From Acidobacteriaceae bacterium (GTDB lineage Bacteria; Acidobacteriota; Terriglobia; Terriglobales; Acidobacteriaceae), in the NCBI GenBank assembly GCA_003132405.1, contig PKXQ01000099.1, positions 60,584 through 124,583 of the forward strand: a DNA stretch of 64,000 bases. Reading direction: 5' to 3'. Below the pieces are notes generated by a model, which ran no database searches, had not been told where the DNA came from, and saw nothing but the letters and a program-made list of their open reading frames with translations. The position numbers were made by a program, and so were the translations under genes. This document shows positions 8,950 through 17,731 of this stretch, one piece after another. Within the stretch, counting starts at the first letter, position 1. Every line of letters starts with the position of its first letter.

Positions 8950-9807
8950 TTAGATGTGAGCCGGTCCTGTGGCCACGCAGTCGGCATCAAGTTGATAGGT
9001 ACCGTTGGCCGTGACTTGACCGGTCGCCACCTGCTGACTCATGAGCCACAAATACGTTGTCAGGTGGCGCATACAGGGGATCGTGGGATTGATTTTGTCA
9101 GGCGGCGGGACGAGTTCGAAATAGGTATTCACGTGCTCATAGGGCAAGGGAAGAATCGGCGGCAGCTTCGGCACCAGATCCTGTCGATTCACAATGCGAT
9201 AGTGTGAAGGTATGCTGGCGTTGAATGCGCCCGCGAAGAGGTGTTCGCCGGTGCGCGGACTGGCGAAGGTGTAAGCGGTGGGAGCATGGCACGATGTGTT
9301 CAAGGCCACGTCGATTGTGAGAAGGGTGGCCAGCGCCCCACCCAGGCTGTGTCCGCAGATCGTAACGCTGGTTGCCGATGCCGAATCAAGATAACTTGTC
9401 ATCGAAGCTACTGCCGCGGGCGTTCCATTGGCCTGTCCGATTCTCAACGAACGGTAAACGGCGGTGAACCCATCTTCGCTGTAGCCATGAGAACCGGCGA
9501 TCGGGCACGGGACCATCAAATATGAGGCATCGTGCAGCCATTCCAGAATCGTGTCCGTGCCACGAATGACGGCCACCAATTCCTGGGCGGCGGAGACAGT
9601 CAGCAAGCCGAAGGTCACGACGTCTCCGATGTGAGGATCAATGTCGGTGGCGAGATCGTCGCCGTAGAGCGTCTGCAAAAATGTGTAGCCGGCGTTGCCG
9701 ATCGCGCTGATTTCATTTGGACCATAACTGCCGGTGGGCGCGACCGATTCGGCGATGTGAACCAGCACGGCATACTGAATCGCCGTATTCCAATTGATCG
9801 GCGGCAT
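8950..9807 (-). CDS. Class 3 (Rhizomucor-type) lipase family protein
   Basis: An alpha/beta-hydrolase of 285 residues. The nucleophile elbow GHSLGG carries Ser154; the catalytic Asp is probably Asp210 (NRQDLVP) and the His probably His248 (CMRHLT). The block VAVIRGTDT near residue 83 fits the oxyanion region of class 3 lipases. No clear signal peptide is seen, so its location is uncertain. Upstream DNA contains repeats related to the 1.5 kb palindrome. Confidence 0.9.
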   Translation of the reverse strand: MPPINWNTAIQYAVLVHIAESVAPTGSYGPNEISAIGNAGYTFLQTLYGDDLATDIDPHIGDVVTFGLLTVSAAQELVAVIRGTDTILEWLHDASYLMVPCPIAGSHGYSEDGFTAVYRSLRIGQANGTPAAVASMTSYLDSASATSVTICGHSLGGALATLLTIDVALNTSCHAPTAYTFASPRTGEHLFAGAFNASIPSHYRIVNRQDLVPKLPPILPLPYEHVNTYFELVPPPDKINPTIPCMRHLTTYLWLMSQQVATGQVTANGTYQLDADCVATGPAHI

Positions 9808-9924
9808 AGATACCTCACTCCGGATGCGTCGGTTCTTGGCCGTGAAGTATATCCCGAAAAAGTCTTACGGATGAAACCCGTCTGTGGGATCGTGCAATTT
9901 TTTTCACAGCGCCAACCGGCAAAA

Positions 9925-9990
9925 TCTTGAACCACGAAGGACACGAGATATCACGAAGGACATCCAGTGCCACGAAGGCTGACGCGCGAT
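9925..9990. repeat. Degenerate CACGAAGG-type repeat block
   Basis: Three copies of (C)CACGAAGG occur within about 45 bases (AACCACGAAGGACACGAG, TATCACGAAGGACATC, TGCCACGAAGGCTG). It resembles the left arm of the palindrome at 1478-1496. It lies in the intergenic space between the lipase and the ligase remnant. No coding function is apparent. Confidence 0.5.
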
Positions 9991-10007
9991 AAGCGTTTTT
10001 CAGTGGA

Positions 10008-10476
10008 CTACGTGGCCGGCGTTTCCACCACGGGTTCAATGGTTAAACTATGGCGGCGGAGCACGCGGCGGCGCTGCGATTCCTGGAGCGGGGCGCTGGC
10101 GGCTATCGCACAGAGAACATAAAACAACGCCGCGTTGGCCGGTATCTGAAGATTGAAATCGAGCAGGCTATGCACGAGAATTCCCACGCAGCCAAGCAGC
10201 GCCGCCATGGTCAGCGCGCCGCTCGCAGTTTCCGTCCAATTCTTAAGCTTGGCCGCAGCCCGGCGGAAGACGACTACCAGAAACCAGATCGCAATCGAGA
10301 ATCCCACCACTCCTGTCTCGACCAGCAGTCGCAGATAGTCATTGTGTGCCTGGTTGACGAAAAAAGCAGTGTAAAAACCACGGAACTCCGGGTAGACGGT
10401 GGGAAAGGCGCCAAGTCCCCAGTCGCTGATCGTGTAGTGGTCGGGGAAACGGTTGCTCCACTGACGGGTGTCCGAT
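10008..10476 (-). pseudogene. 5'-truncated O-antigen ligase (Wzy_C family) remnant
   Basis: The minus-strand frame reads SDWGLGAFPTVYPEFRG, then FFVNQAHNDYLRLLVETG and DFNLQIPANAALFYVL, closely matching the C-terminal part of the intact ligase at 16344-17717 (GGWGLGTFPTVYPSYRS, FFVNE-like FVNEAHNDY, DFNLQIPANAALFYVL). The first ~300 residues are missing: an in-frame TGA occurs at about 10477-10479 and the sequence beyond has no ligase similarity. The remnant is therefore a broken paralogue next to pseB. Confidence 0.85.
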
Positions 10477-10668
10477 CAACTCTTGATCGATAAGTCTTAA
10501 TCTCCATTTCCTCGGCTATACTATCGAACACAAAGAAGATGCGAGAGACGATTCTTGTGCTCCGCAACGGTCTGCTTGGCAGCGGCTGGGCGCCGGTCGG
10601 AAGTTTCAGATTCCGCGTTTAAGCTTGGCGCATGGCTGGGCAAACGAGATTTCGAAGGAACAACAATC

Positions 10669-11670
10669 GTGAATTGGCCGCAGGAATCGATACTGGTAAC
10701 CGGGGGAACCGGGGCGTTCGGGAAAAAGTTTGTGGAGATCATGCTGCGCGACTACCATCCTCAGAGGTTGGTGATCTTCAGCCGCGACGAGTTGAAACAG
10801 CATGAGATGAGATCTTCAGGCTTCGATCATTCCAGCCTGCGGTACTTTATTGGTGACGTTCGGGACGTGCAACGCTTGAACCGGGCGCTCTCGGGCATGA
10901 CCCTAGTGGTTCACGCGGCGGCGCTCAAGCAGGTGCCGGCTTGCGAATCCAATCCGTTCGAAGCGATCCAGACCAATATTATGGGCGGCCGCAACGTGAT
11001 TGATGCGGCGATTGACCAAGGCGTCCGCCGAGTTCTGGCGCTTAGCACTGACAAGGCGGTGAATCCGATCAATCTATACGGCGCCACTAAACTGTGCGCA
11101 GAGAAGATATTTGTGCAGGCCAATGCTTATTTGGAAGGGAAAAATGCGCGCTTCAGTTGTGCGCGTTACGGGAACGTGGTGGGGAGCCGGGGGAGCGTGA
11201 TCCCAGTTTTTGTTGAACAGCGGCGGCGCGGGAAGATTACGATCACCGATCCGCTTATGACGCGATTCTGGCTGACACTGGAACAGGCCGTAAAGTTTGT
11301 GATCCGTTGCTTCGATCAAATGTACGGCGGCGAGATTTTTGTGCCGAAGATTCCTAGCATGCGACTCGTGGACCTGGCAGAGACGATCGCTCCGGGATGC
11401 CAGGTTGAGTACATCGGGATTCGTCCGGGAGAAAAATTGCATGAGGTGCTGGTGTCCGAAGACGAGTCGCGACAGACGCTCGAAACTGAAGACATGTACG
11501 TGATCCAGCCGGCACATCCGTGGTGGAAATCGGGAAAATGGGTGAATGCTAAGCCGCTTCCGGAAGGCTTTCGTTATTCGAGCGACACGAACGAATGGTG
11601 GCTGACGCGACGAGAGTTGGAAGAGTTAGTGGCGCCAGAAGCGGCGGAACCGGCTCAGGTATCGGCATAG
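10669..11670 (+). CDS. pseB: UDP-N-acetylglucosamine 4,6-dehydratase (inverting), PseB-like
   Basis: First enzyme of the pseudaminic-acid route: it converts UDP-GlcNAc to the 4-keto-6-deoxy-L-arabino product. This is an extended SDR protein with Rossmann motif TGGTGAFGKKF, HAAALKQVPACE, and catalytic YGATK. The block ARYGNVVGSRGSVIP is characteristic of the PseB/FlaA1 group. I chose GTG 10669 because GAAGGA lies 9 bases upstream and the family starts here; the frame is open to 10555. It is followed by pseC after one base. Known PseB proteins are about this length (333 residues). Confidence 0.93.
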   Translation: MNWPQESILVTGGTGAFGKKFVEIMLRDYHPQRLVIFSRDELKQHEMRSSGFDHSSLRYFIGDVRDVQRLNRALSGMTLVVHAAALKQVPACESNPFEAIQTNIMGGRNVIDAAIDQGVRRVLALSTDKAVNPINLYGATKLCAEKIFVQANAYLEGKNARFSCARYGNVVGSRGSVIPVFVEQRRRGKITITDPLMTRFWLTLEQAVKFVIRCFDQMYGGEIFVPKIPSMRLVDLAETIAPGCQVEYIGIRPGEKLHEVLVSEDESRQTLETEDMYVIQPAHPWWKSGKWVNAKPLPEGFRYSSDTNEWWLTRRELEELVAPEAAEPAQVSA

Positions 11671-11671
11671 G

Positions 11672-12937
11672 ATGTGTGCCTTAACCAGAAAATTGGGGAC
11701 ACTTGCCGTCCATGGGGGTACGCCCGTGAGGGGAACATTGTTGCCCTATGGAAGGCAGAGCTTGGATGACGCAGACATTCTGGCAGTGGTTGAGGTTCTG
11801 AAGTCGGACTGGCTGACTACAGGTCCGAAGATTGTCGAATTCGAAGAGCGGTTTGCGGCGTGCGTCGGCGCGCGATGCGCGGTCAGCTTCAGTTCGGGAA
11901 CGGCCGCATTGCACGGTGCGGCGTTTGCGTCCGGATTGGGACCGGGCGATGAAGCCATCACAACTCCGATGACTTTCTGTGCAACGGCGAACTGCATTTT
12001 GTATCAGGGCGCAAGGCCGGTATTCGCAGATGTCTCGTCGGATACGCTGGGTCTTGATCCTCAGAAAGTCTCCCAGAAGCTTTCTTCCCACACCAAGGCC
12101 ATCATCGCGGTCGATTATGCGGGGCATCCCGCCGCGCTTGATGAATTGGGGAAACTGGGGAAGCAACACGGAGCGCTGCTGATTGAAGATGCGTCGCATG
12201 CGCTGGGCGCGGGATACCACGGGAAACGCGTTGGTGGCATTGCCGACATGACTGTGTTCAGCTTTCATCCCGTAAAGCACTTGACGACCGGCGAAGGCGG
12301 CATGGTTACAACCAATGACACGCGGCTAGCCGAGACGTTGCGGAGGTTCCGTAATCACGGCATCAGCAGCGAAGTTAGCACGCGGCAGGGATCGGGGCAG
12401 TGGTTTTACGAGATGGTGTTGTTAGGCTTCAATTATCGGCTGACGGATATTGCCTGCGCGCTGGGACTATCACAACTGGAGAAACTGGCAGCGAACCTTG
12501 CACGCCGGCGGGAAATTGCAGCGCAATACGCGGAGGCATTCCGGGATTTGCCGGCTATTGTTGCGCCTACTGTGCGCGAGGGCGTGAATCCGGCATGGTA
12601 CCTCTATCCGATCCGATTGCAACTGGAAATGCTGTGTTGTGGGCGCGCAGAGGTCTTTAATGCCCTGCGCGCGGAAAACATGGGAGTGAATGTTCACTAC
12701 GTTCCCGTGCATCAACATCCGTATTACCGCGAGCGCTTTAAGTCGAAAGAAAGCTATCCCGTGGCCGAGGACGCCTACGAGCGGCTGATCAGTTTGCCAA
12801 TGTTTCACTCCATGACGGCGCAGGATGTGGAAGACGTGATTCACGCGGTGTGTAAGGTGATGGCGCACTATCAAGATCAGCGGGCGCACGCAGGGAAGAG
12901 CCAGCGCTCGCTTTGCTCTAGTAAAGCAGAGAATTGA
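11672..12937 (+). CDS. pseC: PLP-dependent 4-aminotransferase, PseC-like
   Basis: DegT/DnrJ/EryC1/StrS-family aminotransferase predicted to aminate the 4-keto product of PseB. The PLP-binding Lys is Lys202 in FSFHPVKHLTTGEGG, the hallmark of PseC; the PLP phosphate/ring regions are FSSGTAAL and IEDASHALGA. The C-terminal block NVHYVPVHQHPYY also matches PseC. The gene starts one base after the pseB stop, so translation is probably coupled. About 179 bases without a convincing gene separate it from pseG. Confidence 0.93.
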   Translation: MCALTRKLGTLAVHGGTPVRGTLLPYGRQSLDDADILAVVEVLKSDWLTTGPKIVEFEERFAACVGARCAVSFSSGTAALHGAAFASGLGPGDEAITTPMTFCATANCILYQGARPVFADVSSDTLGLDPQKVSQKLSSHTKAIIAVDYAGHPAALDELGKLGKQHGALLIEDASHALGAGYHGKRVGGIADMTVFSFHPVKHLTTGEGGMVTTNDTRLAETLRRFRNHGISSEVSTRQGSGQWFYEMVLLGFNYRLTDIACALGLSQLEKLAANLARRREIAAQYAEAFRDLPAIVAPTVREGVNPAWYLYPIRLQLEMLCCGRAEVFNALRAENMGVNVHYVPVHQHPYYRERFKSKESYPVAEDAYERLISLPMFHSMTAQDVEDVIHAVCKVMAHYQDQRAHAGKSQRSLCSSKAEN

Positions 12938-13116
12938 TTCGAATGGCGGAAGCCGAGAGAGACGTCGCTCCAGCGAGTGTATGCGGAAGGTTGCAAGACA
13001 TTGTCAACATGGCTGAGAACCGAATTCGGAAGGCCATCCGGAAGGCGAGATGATCCATCCCCAAAGCCTTTTCCGCCGTTGCGTATGAGGAGACGCTTGG
13101 AGATTTACGACGGTCG

Positions 13117-14161
13117 ATGAATTTAGGCACACTTTTGATTCGGGCCCGGCGCCAGTCTCGCGATAGGAACGGGACATGTGATGCGCTGCCTGGCACTGGC
13201 CCATGCGTGGCAGGACGCCGGGGGCACCGTATGTCTCGCCGCGGCAGAGGTGCCGGATGCGCTTTCGTCTCGATTGATTGCCGAAGGGGTCTTACTAAAC
13301 CGGATTCATGCGAACCCGGGTGGCCCCGAGGATGCTTGTGTGACGGTTGCGCAGGCTCGTCAGTTAGGAGCCAGTTGGGTCGTGATCGACGGCGATCGCT
13401 TCGGCAGTGATTTTCTGGAGACGGTTCGCGGTGCCGGCTTTTGCGTGCTGCTAATCGATGATTTCGCCGCCCGGGAGTTTTTTCCTGTCGATCTGATCGT
13501 GAATCCGAACCTTGACGATAATGAGGAGCCATATCGAAAACGCGGCGCGACAGCACGGCTGTTGATGGGCCCGTCATACGTTTTGCTACGCCGCGAGTTC
13601 AGGGAAAGGTCGATAAAAAGAGAAATTCGCCAAACGGGCAACAGGATTCTCGTCACTCTCGGCGGAAGCGATCCAGAGAATCTGACGCCAAAAATCGCGG
13701 ACGCTCTCGCGTACTGCTCCGAGCTTGAAGTTACGGTGGTAGCGGGAACTGCCTACGACAAAGCAAAAGCAAATGAGCTGCAAGAGCTGAACACGAACAA
13801 TGTCCGAGTCGTGTTCAACCCTCCAAACATGGCACAGGTTATGAGGGACTCCGATCAGGCCATTATCGCCGCGGGCGGAACACTCTGGGAGCTTCTTTCC
13901 ATGGGGTGTGCAGTATTGAGCTATTCTAGAAACGTTGTCCAAACTCGCGTAGCACAGGCGTTGTCGCAACGCGGGGTGTTGGTAGACATGGGTGAGACTC
14001 GCTACTTTGACAAGGGAACGCTTACGTTAGCGGTGAAAGAGATGGTCGATTCACACGTGCGGCGTGAGCACATGACAAACCTAGCCCAGACACTCGTCGA
14101 CGGCTGGGGAACAAAACGGGTTGTAGCCGCGGCAGCGACCCTTTGTCACAGACGAGTCTGA
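13117..14161 (+). CDS. pseG: UDP-2,4-diacetamido-2,4,6-trideoxy-altropyranose hydrolase PseG, frameshifted at the 5' end
   Basis: GT-B-fold hydrolase that removes UDP in pseudaminic-acid synthesis. The body (from 13178, 327 residues) matches PseG: LAHAWQDAGG, LLIDDFAAREF, VTLGGSDPEN, and the UDP-site block IIAAGGTLWELLSMG. The normal start motif (LIRADAS..IGTGHVMRC) is split between two frames. MNLGTLLIRA runs in the frame of ATG 13117, while ASLAIGTGHVMRC is in the frame of 13151 onward; four bases (CGGC, 13147-13150) stand where a codon should be. Starting instead at GTG 13178 would lose the catalytic His of GTGHVMRC. It is either a mutated gene or a base-call error in a GC-rich run. Confidence 0.88.
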
Positions 14162-14239
14162 TGGATATCGCCATGGGGCTTCCCGCGACAACATGATTAC
14201 GTAGAAAAATTTAAGTCGTTGAATCATGTGAGGTTTTTC

Positions 14240-15223
14240 GTGACGATCCTGGTCGTGGGCGGAGCAGGCTACGTCGGCAGTCATGCCGCGCGCTCTCTGC
14301 GGCATTCCGGCTATAAGGTCGTGCTCTATGACAATCTCTCAACCGGGTTTCGCCGCCTGGCGCAAGGCTTCGAACTGGTGGAGGGCGACATCGCCGACGA
14401 AGCCAAGCTCCGTCCAGTGCTCGCGAGCGTGGACGCGGTGATGCACTTTGCCGGCCACGCCTATGTGGGAGAGTCCGTCGAGAACCCGCGCAAGTATTTC
14501 CGGAATAATGTTCTCGGGGCGCTCAGTCTGCTGAACTCCGCGCTGGACACCGGTATCCGCCGCTTCGTGTTTTCCTCCACCTGTGCTGTATACGGCATCC
14601 CCGAGCAAATTCCGATCACCGAGCAGGCACCGCGCGAACCGGTCAATCCTTATGGCGCATCAAAGCTTTTTTTCGAAAACGCGCTCGAGGCTTACAGCCG
14701 CGCTTACGGATTGCGCTCGGTGAGGTTACGCTATTTCAATGCCGCGGGAGCCGATGAACGCGGCGAGATTGGCGAGCTCCACGATCCGGAAACTCACCTT
14801 ATTCCACTGGCGCTTGCCGCCTCCACCGAGAGCGGACCCGAGCTGCAAATCCACGGGTCCGACTACGCGACTCCCGATGGCACCTGCATTCGCGACTACA
14901 TTCATGTGAACGATCTCGCCGACGCGCATGTACGAGCGTTGCAATACCTGGAAAGAGGCGACGAAAAGGACGGTGGGTCGTTGGCCATCAATCTGGGGAC
15001 GGGCCGGGGACATTCCGTTCTCGAAGTCATGCAGGCGGTGGAAAACGTCACTGGACAGTCAGTTCGGCGAAAGATGGGACTGCGACGGCCGGGCGATCCT
15101 CCGGTGCTGGTGGCAGATCCGGCGAAGGCTCAAACAGTGCTGGGATGGACCGCCAAGCGCAGCCTCGCCGACATCGTTTCGAGCGCATGGACCTGGATGC
15201 AGAAAACATCGAGCGGCTCCTGA
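14240..15223 (+). CDS. galE: UDP-glucose 4-epimerase
   Basis: Interconverts UDP-glucose and UDP-galactose (or the N-acetyl forms) for glycan synthesis. Extended SDR of about 327 residues with NAD motif GGAGYVGSH, SSTCAVYG, catalytic YGASK, and GalE blocks YFNAAGADE and YIHVNDLA with the DGTCIRDY segment. I prefer GTG 14240, preceded by GTGAGG at 7 bases; the frame opens at TTG 14219. A hairpin follows downstream. Confidence 0.95.
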   Translation: MTILVVGGAGYVGSHAARSLRHSGYKVVLYDNLSTGFRRLAQGFELVEGDIADEAKLRPVLASVDAVMHFAGHAYVGESVENPRKYFRNNVLGALSLLNSALDTGIRRFVFSSTCAVYGIPEQIPITEQAPREPVNPYGASKLFFENALEAYSRAYGLRSVRLRYFNAAGADERGEIGELHDPETHLIPLALAASTESGPELQIHGSDYATPDGTCIRDYIHVNDLADAHVRALQYLERGDEKDGGSLAINLGTGRGHSVLEVMQAVENVTGQSVRRKMGLRRPGDPPVLVADPAKAQTVLGWTAKRSLADIVSSAWTWMQKTSSGS

Positions 15224-15330
15224 ACTGAGTCCAGGCGGGTTCCGAGCGGTTCCATCTCAAGACGTACTTGAGACAACCAATGCGCGGACTCATGCGCTAG
15301 GAGTCTAGCGAAGAGGCTGCATGGAATTCT

Positions 15331-15355
15331 GGCGGCCTCCTCTTCCGAGGCCGCC
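15331..15355. terminator. Strong hairpin downstream of galE
   Basis: A perfect 9-bp stem, GGCGGCCTC / GAGGCCGCC, with a 7-base loop. No T run follows it, so it is a terminator-like hairpin without the canonical tail. It lies in the 334-base space between galE and the outer-membrane protein gene, which otherwise holds no gene I can support. Confidence 0.6.
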
Positions 15356-15557
15356 AATATCAAGGAAGTGTTCTAATTTCGTATCACTTCACCCGCAATG
15401 CAGTGGGAAAGTACTAGCAGCTACGGCACAAGCCGAGCGACGAAGCCACCAGGAAACTGTGTCATTATGAAAGATTGGATGTGCGTTCTTCCGTCAGGGT
15501 CGTCGTGTGCTAATCTTGTTCAAACAAAATTACATCCCGCAATAGTCTGGAGGAGCG

Positions 15558-16187
15558 ATGTCGGCGAAGCGTCTCGCAGTTCTGGCTGTGCCAGTTCTAG
15601 TTCTCGTTTCGAGCGCGTTGGCGCAAGTAAATGAGTTTTCTGTCACGGCGGGGCGAACTTTCGTGAGCACCCAGACGATTCAGAACCCGCCGCCGAACGA
15701 CCCGAATCCCAACATTCATTTCGGGAACCCGCCAAGCATCGCGTTCAATTACGGTCGGCTGCTCAAGCGCCATAGTATTTTCGGGCTGTACGGGGAATTA
15801 CCCGTAGCGATCTATTTTCGGATGAACCTAAACACCTACGCGGACCTGATTCCAAGGGACGTCGGGGCTCTGTTCGCGACCCCATCCGCGCGATTGAACA
15901 TTTTTTCCGGCCAATCAGTTAGCCCCTGGGTTAGCGTGGGCGGTGGCTATGGCCGTTTTCGGGAAGCCCCTTATCTCATTTGGAGCGGATTCAACCCTGG
16001 GCCGACCGGCACCAATACCGGCGTAGTCCAGTTCGGGGCTGGACTGGATGTGTGGTTTTGGCATCGGTGGGGCGCGCGATTCGAAGCGCGCGATTTCTAC
16101 TCCGGAACTCCCGACCTGAACGTTGATACTGGGAGAAGCCGCCAACACAATTACTACGTCGGCGTCGGCGTCACCCACCGCTTCTAG
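15558..16187 (+). CDS. Small outer-membrane beta-barrel protein (unknown function)
   Basis: A 209-residue exported protein. The signal peptide spans about residues 1-22 (LAVLAVPVLVLVSSALAQ). The mature part alternates hydrophobic and polar residues with many aromatic residues, and the chain ends in HRF, the terminal Phe typical of BAM-inserted barrels. Glycine-rich strand segments such as SVGGGYGRF fit an OmpA/OmpW-sized 8-stranded barrel. GGAGG sits just before the ATG. Its specific function is not recognised. It stands alone between galE and the convergent ligase operon. Confidence 0.75.
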   Translation: MSAKRLAVLAVPVLVLVSSALAQVNEFSVTAGRTFVSTQTIQNPPPNDPNPNIHFGNPPSIAFNYGRLLKRHSIFGLYGELPVAIYFRMNLNTYADLIPRDVGALFATPSARLNIFSGQSVSPWVSVGGGYGRFREAPYLIWSGFNPGPTGTNTGVVQFGAGLDVWFWHRWGARFEARDFYSGTPDLNVDTGRSRQHNYYVGVGVTHRF

Positions 16188-16343
16188 CCGGCGGCTGCGC
16201 AGTTCGACGTTTTTCTGGAATTAGCCGTCTCGGCGGCGGCGATGTCACTGAAATGCTCGGGCAGGCTTTGAGCGACTTCCATCGACTTGCCGAAATGTTC
16301 AAGCAGGGTGCGAAGTCCCTGAGTGATGCGAGTGGTCTTGCAG

Positions 16344-17717
16344 TCAGACATGTCGACCGCTCGCCAACGGAACGCGACGGCCTCCAACTCCTGCATCCCA
16401 AATGCCTCGAGACCCATCGGGCTTGGATATCTCGGCCAAAGACTTGGAAGTAGCCAACCCACAAAGCACATAGAACAGTGCAGCATTAGCTGGGATTTGC
16501 AAATTGAAATCTACGAAGCTATGGAGCAGAATTCCCGTACACCCCAACAAAGCGGCGAGGGAGACGGCCTCATCCCATTGGAATTCCGAGCGGCGAGAGG
16601 TCGGTAGTCCGTGTCGGTACAGGCACACGAGAAACCACAGCATCAGCCCGAAGCCGAGCAAGCCGGTCTCCACCAGAAGCTGCGCATAGTCGTTATGCGC
16701 TTCATTTACGAACAGGTTCGTATAGAAGCTGCGGTAACTCGGATAGACCGTTGGGAAGGTTCCCAGCCCCCAGCCCCCGACTGGCCGCTTGGAAAACATT
16801 CGCAAGCTGTCCTTGGTGATATCCATACGAATGCCAGGGCTGAGATCTCCGAGGCGTCCCAGCACCTGCACCTTGCCTAAGAAGATCAGCAGCGCCAGGA
16901 TAAAAACGCACACCGACATTGTTCCCAGAGCTATGCGAGGGCTTCGCCTCTTCCCGAGAGTCAGTGCTGCGAACAGTACCATTTCAAAAACGAAAGCCAG
17001 CATTCCTGCTCGCGAGCCGGAAAGGAAAATCGTGCCAGCCATCAATACCGCGCAAGCGCCGACCAAGACTCGCTTCCCCCCTCGCAGCACATGTCCCATA
17101 CTCAGCACAAAGGGAATCGGCACCAGCATCTCCATCAGACCGGCATAGTGGTCATGGTTGACGTAACTTCCATAGATTGAGCCGTTAAACTGTGCACTAT
17201 GGACCCAGAAAATTTTGCCGTTGGTAGTCAAATCCTGGGCGAGCGCAAAAAAGGCGTAAAGGGCTCCGAAAACAATCATTATAAGTGCGAATATCTTGCG
17301 AGTGCTTTCCTCTCTGACGCATTCCGCTCCAATCAGCAGCACAATCCCATAAGAGACATACTTAAGTGCTTCGTATTCAGTAACGTACTCATGGGCAGAC
17401 CTGTGCAGCACAACCTGCGCGAGGATGAGCCCGAAAAAAAGGAATGCAGGCAGGTACAGAGGGTTTTTCGATAGCTTCACCTGCCGGGAAACAAGCTGCT
17501 TTCCCGCCCAAACCAGGAATAGAACAGCCGCACCAGCCTCGAAGGCGAAAGTCGACCACTTTTCGACTGCACCGAACGCCAAAACCGCAAAAATTAAAAG
17601 GGCGCATAGGCCGAGAACGAGCACCCATTGCAGGATCCCTGCCTCGCAACCGCGGCGGGGCTCCAGATCGATAGAATCATTCGTATCGACAAACGCGTAC
17701 GATGATATTTTCAACAT
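16344..17717 (-). CDS. O-antigen ligase / polymerase family membrane protein
   Basis: Integral inner-membrane protein of about 457 residues with roughly 10-12 hydrophobic segments. The large periplasmic loop and Wzy_C signature are seen as GGWGLGTFPTVYPSYRS, NEAHNDYAQLLVETG and SFVDFNLQIPANAALF. Members either ligate polymers to an acceptor or polymerise repeat units. I chose ATG 17717 (MLKISSYAF), with AAGGA 6 bases upstream, which leaves a 14-base gap after the TPR gene; the frame is open to 17765. It belongs to a minus-strand operon with the TPR protein and tyrosine autokinase. A truncated paralogue lies at 10008-10476. Confidence 0.88.
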   Translation of the reverse strand: MLKISSYAFVDTNDSIDLEPRRGCEAGILQWVLVLGLCALLIFAVLAFGAVEKWSTFAFEAGAAVLFLVWAGKQLVSRQVKLSKNPLYLPAFLFFGLILAQVVLHRSAHEYVTEYEALKYVSYGIVLLIGAECVREESTRKIFALIMIVFGALYAFFALAQDLTTNGKIFWVHSAQFNGSIYGSYVNHDHYAGLMEMLVPIPFVLSMGHVLRGGKRVLVGACAVLMAGTIFLSGSRAGMLAFVFEMVLFAALTLGKRRSPRIALGTMSVCVFILALLIFLGKVQVLGRLGDLSPGIRMDITKDSLRMFSKRPVGGWGLGTFPTVYPSYRSFYTNLFVNEAHNDYAQLLVETGLLGFGLMLWFLVCLYRHGLPTSRRSEFQWDEAVSLAALLGCTGILLHSFVDFNLQIPANAALFYVLCGLATSKSLAEISKPDGSRGIWDAGVGGRRVPLASGRHV

Positions 17718-17731
17718 CACCGATCCTTGTC

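Noticed and set aside
10539..10622. 27-codon frame MRETILVLRNGLLGS before pseB
   Set aside because: Resembles a broken nucleotide-sugar enzyme N-terminus but is too short and unsupported to call.
12918..13577. Minus-strand open frame opposite pseG 5' end
   Set aside because: Low-complexity, Arg/Ser/Pro-rich product with no domain; pseG on the plus strand explains the region.
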